From positions 1,426,001 through 1,490,000 of the forward strand of contig JAPEHQ010000004.1 of NCBI GenBank assembly GCA_027405735.1: a stretch of DNA of 64,000 bases. Reading direction: 5' to 3'. The notes under the pieces were generated by a model that did no database searches, had not been told where the DNA came from, and was given only the letters and a program-made list of their open reading frames with translations. Positions within the stretch are counted from its first letter, which is position 1. Each line of letters starts with the position of its first letter. Positions 59,084-64,000 of the stretch are shown in pieces. The translations under genes were made by a program, and so were the position numbers. The stretch comes from Mucor racemosus. Lineage: Eukaryota; Mucoromycota; Mucoromycetes; Mucorales; Mucoraceae.

Positions 59084-60040
59084 ATGATGGTGATGGTTAT
59101 TAGAATTTGTATTATATTAGATAGACATTGTACACATTTGAAATTGTAATAAAATTATTAAAAAGTATGAACAATTGAGTAATATATTACGATGTGTCTG
59201 ATTGATTTGCAGACACATACCTTGAATTCCGTAGTTTAAAGAATTTTTCTGTTTGCCATAGATGATGAAAATAGCCATATTTTACATTTGGACAACTATA
59301 TTATATGTGATGTGCATGCAGGTATTTTTTTTTTTATGAAAAAAAAAGAATTATCAGTTCATCCAAAACGAGCTACCCAAATTGGCATAGGTATCATGCA
59401 ATCATCTAAAGTCCACAAAATAAATACTTTTGTTTTGTTTTAAAAAAATATCATTACATTTATTGAGACCTTCTTAATGTATAAAATCAGAAATAAAGAA
59501 AATTCGTAATTCAGGTCTAGGGTAAAAATCCTTGAATGTTGAATTATTATACGAATGTTTCAGATTCACCAGTAAACATCAATTACCAGAATTTAATCCA
59601 ACGTTAAATATAAGCAACAAGAGACATAAAAGCTATTAAATACGTAATGTAAATATGTTATTCAGAGCTGTTTATGTTCAAAAATTATGCTTTAATCAAC
59701 AATTTATTGTATCTAATATATGAGTCTATGTATAAGGGATGTGGGGCAGTGGATTATTTTCCAACTCTTTCATACTTGTCATCATGGCATCCATTATTTA
59801 CTGAGGATTTATTCAAATCTCTACATTGGATTCGGATAAAAAAAGTCGTGTTTTGTTATACTAGTAACAATTTTTATAACTGTGATATGTTGTTTTGTTG
59901 TCTTTTCTTCGACAAATGTATAATTTTGGATTTGTTTCTACTTTTACAATGGAATGTTTTAGTCCGGTAATAGCGTTAAGCAAGTTCATATTATCCAAGC
60001 TATTATGTTCATGGACGGGAGGGAGAGTGGATAAAATTAT
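59084..60040. other. Intergenic after the PPR gene
   Basis: AT-rich. Two overlapping plus-strand ORFs (59674-59970 and 59895-60101) are not convincing. A thymine run followed by an adenine run at about 59324-59347 could form a weak hairpin. Nothing firm. Confidence 0.4.
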
Positions 60041-61372
60041 TTACACAGGCTTGAATACCAGATTCAAAGCATGTATTCTTGAAGAAAGAAGAAATAAGTA
60101 GAGGTTCTGATGTATATCTATCAATATGTAGCATTTCTTAAGTTTTAATACATCGATTTCTGGCATCCTCAAAGACAATAAAGATAATGTCATATATTCC
60201 GAAAACGAGTATTCACAATGTACTTTCCTAAATCTTGGGGTAAGTTTATCTGATACAGCAAAGTCATCGTAGAATAGGACCATGTTTCCTAGGTGCAATG
60301 TAGATTTTCCGTTTGAATTCAACATTGAAAGGATTGCATTGGTTTTAGACCGATTGACAGTGTTCTCACCGATGCGGTTTGTCATAATGACTTTTCTAAC
60401 ATGATACGTACAAAAAAATCTAGTTCTACCAAGGTTGTCAATTGGAGAAAACATTCTATGGACAATATCTTCAGTCTCAGCGAGAATATTGTTTACATTT
60501 GGAGAGTATGGTTTCAAGGATTTCAAAAGATCGATAACTGGAATGTTTAGGAAATATGGGTCGATACGCAATTTATAAAAATTAATATTCTTTATCATAA
60601 ATACATCACTAGCATATTCGCCATTGCCATGATGAAATTGCGAAATATGCAACTTTTTGACTTTTTTTTTCCCCATCCGAATGAGTAATTTTGTTGACAA
60701 TATCTATATCTTTTTGTATACTATAATACCAAAGGATATTCTCCATTAAAAACTTCGTTTTGAGATTATGTCCTGAAAGGGTCAAGTAGACCTTTGTTAA
60801 TTGAATATACCATTCTTCATTTTGTGGTCATTTGAGTGATTCCATATGCAGATTTTCTAAAACCTTGAATTCGAGAGCAAAGTAATGCAATGCTGGAGTG
60901 ATATTTATCAGTTTTTTCATACTGATTTTGATTTTTTTGACAGTTGTATTAAGTTTTACCAAGCTTTGATGATATATACGTTTTGATAATTTCAAACTGT
61001 CTACAAAGCGTAACTCAGATACAGTTGGAGGTCATATGTCAATAATTGGCCCAAGAACAGCTGTTTCAAAGAAGTAAAGTTTTACAGTTGCTATATTAAA
61101 GGCTCATAAACTCCTCATCTTGTTTTAAAATGAACAAGATTTTTGTATGGTATATAAAATTGTGTTATAGAATCCTTGTACTTGAGCGTTATTTTTTCAT
61201 GCAGTGGGGCAGATATTTCTGTAAAACGATCTGAAGTAAACTTTTTTACGCCTTTAATTTTATTTTCTTCGACCAAAATTTCTGACCAAAATTGCTTGTA
61301 ATAATCAATTGCATGTAAATTTTGGATGCTTGGGAAGCAGTAAATTTGAGTTTTGGCAGTTCTTAGCATTTC
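60041..61372 (-). pseudogene. Broken protein gene, possibly F-box/LRR-like, cut by R1
   Basis: Two open stretches on the minus strand, 61369-61115 (SIQNLHAIDYYKQFWSEILV) and 60700-60041 (KKVKKLHISQFHHGNGEYAS, DIVHRMFSPIDNLGRTRFFC, LTPRFRKVHCEYSFSEYMTL), are joined by sequence that still reads protein-like but has several stops. The text, with short Leu-rich beta-alpha units, resembles the large, variable F-box/LRR-type families of zygomycetes, but no F-box is present. The 5' part is missing and R1 copy 6 begins about 70 bases upstream. The family call is tentative; the broken state is clear. Confidence 0.45.
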
Positions 61373-62961
61373 TTTAAGTCATTCTAACAGAGACCTTCGA
61401 GATATGTGGTACTTTCTTGTGTTCAAAAGATTGATCACGTCAACAACTAGTCTGCATTTTTTGTTTTAGCAAAGCATATTGATTTTTCGTCGAGAAAATC
61501 AAAATAATAATTCACATTACAGCTTGAAGCTGATGATAGCTGGGCTCCAAAATTTATTTGTTGAAATGAACGAAAAATGATTCAAAAAAACAAAATTGTT
61601 CAATGGCTCACGATCTACAAAGTAAGTTGACCTGGAGTACTAAGTAGCTTTTGTAGAGTTTTAAATTCTGCACACATCTAAACAAAAATCAGAAAAACAT
61701 TCCACATTAAATTTTGCGTAAAATGCAATTGAAATTTTAGAGGTTTTTTGAAGATACACATCACTTTTTATAAACATATTTACAATATAACTAATTACAA
61801 TGATGTGCAAAAACATTATCTATCGATCAATTTATTGTAAAATTTTTTAACTGCATTTTTCGTAGAGAAACCAAGATTTTTGTCCAAATTTTTTTCAGAT
61901 TCAGAATTTAGGATGAGGGTATATAAGGGAAAAATGGACGCTAGAAATGAAGGTGTCTTTTTGCACACATTTTTAAGGATATCTCCACGAAAAATCAATA
62001 TTTTAAAAAAACCTAAATTGGATCCGAGAGAGCTTAATGAGCTCAATGACATGAGTAAAAAAACTACTGCTCAATTTAACGAAAATTTTGAAATCTACTA
62101 CAAAAATGCCAACAAAATGAAAAAAAAATAAAAGTGCTCAAAATTTTTTTATATTCAAATATGTTATAGAACACTTCAAAAAATGTAGGTTTTATTATAA
62201 AAAAGTGCTAGTATAGCTTAATGTTTTGTAAAGATATGAAGCCTCAAAGTTTTCAATCCTTTAGCAGTAAAATACGCGTAAAACTCTGAAACATTAGCGT
62301 TGAAAATTAATACCAATTGTAAAAAATAGGATATTTTCAGATACTTGTTTTTGGGTCGAAGGTGGACATCTCAGGTACATTGGCATATAAATTTTTCTTG
62401 ATGTTATTTAGTGGGAAAAAAAGTTGGGCAGGGATGAAAAATAAGACCCAGTTTTCAAGGAAAAAGCAGTGGATTTTACGTGTTTTTGAGGCTTTTATGA
62501 GATATAACATAAATTTAGGAATAGCTAGCTAATGCGACAAATTTATATCTATTTTGTGGTCTCTGAGGTATATCCTACAAAATCTTTATTATGAGATTAG
62601 TTATAGAAAGAAGGTAAGTTCCGATTTTCAAGATTGAAACTACTATCAACAATTTGTTTTTAAAAAATTCAAATTTAATATTAGAATTTATTTCAACTTA
62701 TCGAGCGTAGTTTCTTCGTGTACTAAAGCAAGTCGAAATAGGTTGTGAAGGAAAGAACGAAAAAAATAAATTGTAATTTTTTTTATTGATTAATTATTAA
62801 GAAAAATAATTACACAAATATCATAGAGTGTGATTGTTTAGCTTCTACATAGAAAAATCAAAAAATCAAAAAATCAATTTTTATCACATATAATACTGTA
62901 TTAGCAGATATCGTTTTCCTGTGGAGATCGGACGGGATCCGGTATTTTTAAAATTAATGGC

Positions 62962-63273
62962 TGATTTATCAGAATATGTTTAGGTTAAATAAAATTAGAA
63001 ATTTAATCAAGTAAAGAGATATCGTTTATTGGAATGAAATTAATAGGGTTTATATACTATTTGATTTGGGGAATTAATGATGTGCTAAGGTAGTTTAGAT
63101 ATTATTTAATAGTAATGCGTTATGTTGGTATACCATGTTGGAATATCGCACTGGCGTATCATGCTTTTAGGAGCATTGTATAGTTAATATTTAATCAAGG
63201 AACTTCCGGTTCTGGATCTGTTATTGTTTACTTTTTTGGATTTGACATGATCCGGTTTAAGAATGATACATCA
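62962..63273 (-). mobile_element. Solo LTR, family A, copy 2 (TSD ATGGC)
   Basis: 312 bases from TGATTTATCAGAATATG to GAATGATACATCA. Exact ATGGC duplications lie at 62957-62961 and 63274-63278. Read on the minus strand it shares 'tataaaccc' and 'aataaacg' with the LTR at 29524. The empty paralogous site is at about 50866-50885. Confidence 0.85.
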
Positions 63274-63461
63274 ATGGCGGTAACTTTGTAGATTATAAAA
63301 CTTTTGTTATTATATATATATATATATATACACGTTTTATCTACTACTAATAAATTTATGTATATAAATGTATGTCGCGCTATTCTGTATCGATTGATTA
63401 TATGCTCACTGGAAACTTCAGTTATATTTTCTAGTGAAATAAAGTTAGTTTTGCACTATTG

Positions 63462-63849
63462 TGTTGCGTCCACAGGTTATTATAGTAATTTGTAAGATAA
63501 TGAACCTTTTATGTTGTAATCCTTATTGTGAAAGTAAGCTAAATACTTTGGGATGGCACTCCTAATTGTTCTCCGTTGAAGGATGGTCCGGAATGTGCGG
63601 GATATATGAGTTACCATATTTGGTTGTATGAAATATGTGCCCCTCATATATGCTATGTTATTGATGTAAATAAATACTGATCTAACGGATAAAATTGTAA
63701 TATAGAATTTGTATATAAAAAGGACAAATTATTGATATTAAATAAAGATTTTCTTCAGTTTTCGTGTGTGATTTAATTTAACCAGTTTCTTTATTAAATT
63801 ATACATTTTTTTCTTGTTACAATATTTATTCTAAATCTTGTGCAATTCA
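63462..63849 (+). mobile_element. Solo LTR, family G, near-perfect TSD
   Basis: 388 bases from TGTTGCGTCCACAGG to TTGTGCAATTCA. Flanks are TATTG (63457-63461) and TATTA (63850-63854), a 4 of 5 match. The empty counterpart is at about 50155-50175. 'gtatataaaaagg' (about 63711) and 'aataaagattttc' (about 63740) are promoter- and polyA-like. Confidence 0.7.
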
Positions 63850-64000
63850 TATTATACCTAACATAATTATTACATGATGATGTAGGGCAAAAATGACAGG
63901 GTTTTCTTTATATTTCTGTCAGGAATAAAGATTTTTTTTAAACCAAATTGCTACTGATATTTAGCAAATAGCAGTATTATATACCAAAGAAAAAAATATG

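Larger units (their letters stand above)
61445..64000 (-). repeat. R1 dispersed repeat, copy 6 (with two LTRs), continues off the edge
   Basis: Inverse of copy 5. The part 61445-62961 matches the R1 body (closest to copies 2 and 3 at its left end), 63279-63461 matches 50150-50325, and 63850-64000 matches 50010-50160. Two LTRs interrupt it. The plus-strand ORF at 61880-62131 is the conserved short frame, here frameshifted near its end. Confidence 0.75.

Noticed and set aside
1..64000. CRISPR array, bacterial operon or ribosome-binding-site features
   Set aside because: The DNA is spliced eukaryotic nuclear sequence; no spaced direct-repeat array of CRISPR type was found.
1..64000. tRNA and rRNA genes
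   Set aside because: I looked for box B-like GGTTCGAATCC text and cloverleaf arms and found none convincing; a tRNA scan would settle it.

Overview
The window looks like nuclear DNA of a filamentous fungus, most likely of the zygomycete/Mucoromycota type. The reasons are strong AT richness, many short GT-AG introns (about 50-80 bases), and gene content such as NKAP, a symplekin-type Pta1, Sla1, Mkt1 and a Boi-like polarity protein. The species cannot be named from sequence alone. All gene models below were spliced by hand from reading frame, splice motifs and family knowledge.

Layout. 1-2.0 kb: the 3' part of a sugar transporter (+) facing an RluA-type pseudouridine synthase (-). 2.1-4.5 kb: copy 1 of a dispersed repeat, here called R1. 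4.5-6.5 kb: ENTH/epsinR-type clathrin adaptor (-). 8.2-11.2 kb: SH3-SAM-PH-CH scaffold (-). 11.2-22.7 kb: gene-poor, with a decayed coding relic, R1 plus a solo LTR, copy A of a second repeat (X), and a tandem array of about 178 bases. 22.7-28.0 kb: symplekin/Pta1, a Rho GTPase and a Pop3-like RNase P subunit, all +. 28.5-30.8 kb: R1 in reverse. 31.4-36.9 kb: NKAP and Sla1 (+), converging on mL54 and an alpha/beta hydrolase (-, 37.5-39.0 kb). 39.3-54.1 kb: repeat block of R1, X copies B and C head to tail, five solo LTRs and one MITE. 54.7-59.1 kb: Mkt1, a small unknown ORF and a PPR protein (+). 60.0-64.0 kb: a broken gene and another inverted R1 copy carrying two LTRs.

Most structure outside the genes comes from nesting. 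The R1 and X copies can be aligned to one another by eye, so younger insertions show up as filled sites beside empty paralogous sites. This reveals eight solo LTRs bounded by TG...CA (seven with exact 5-base target duplications, one with a 4/5 match) and one 500-base mariner-like MITE with a TA duplication. No retrotransposon interior (gag/pol) was recognised. Each X copy carries a decayed piece that reads like the C-terminal WD40 exon of a dynein intermediate chain.

Several host genes share a theme of endocytosis and polarised growth: the ENTH adaptor, Sla1, the Boi-like scaffold and the Rho GTPase. Another group is RNA-related: symplekin, Pop3, NKAP, Mkt1, the PPR protein and the pseudouridine synthase. 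The genes are separate transcription units and no cluster function is implied. R1 and X, which have no recognised class, are the best candidates for something undescribed.
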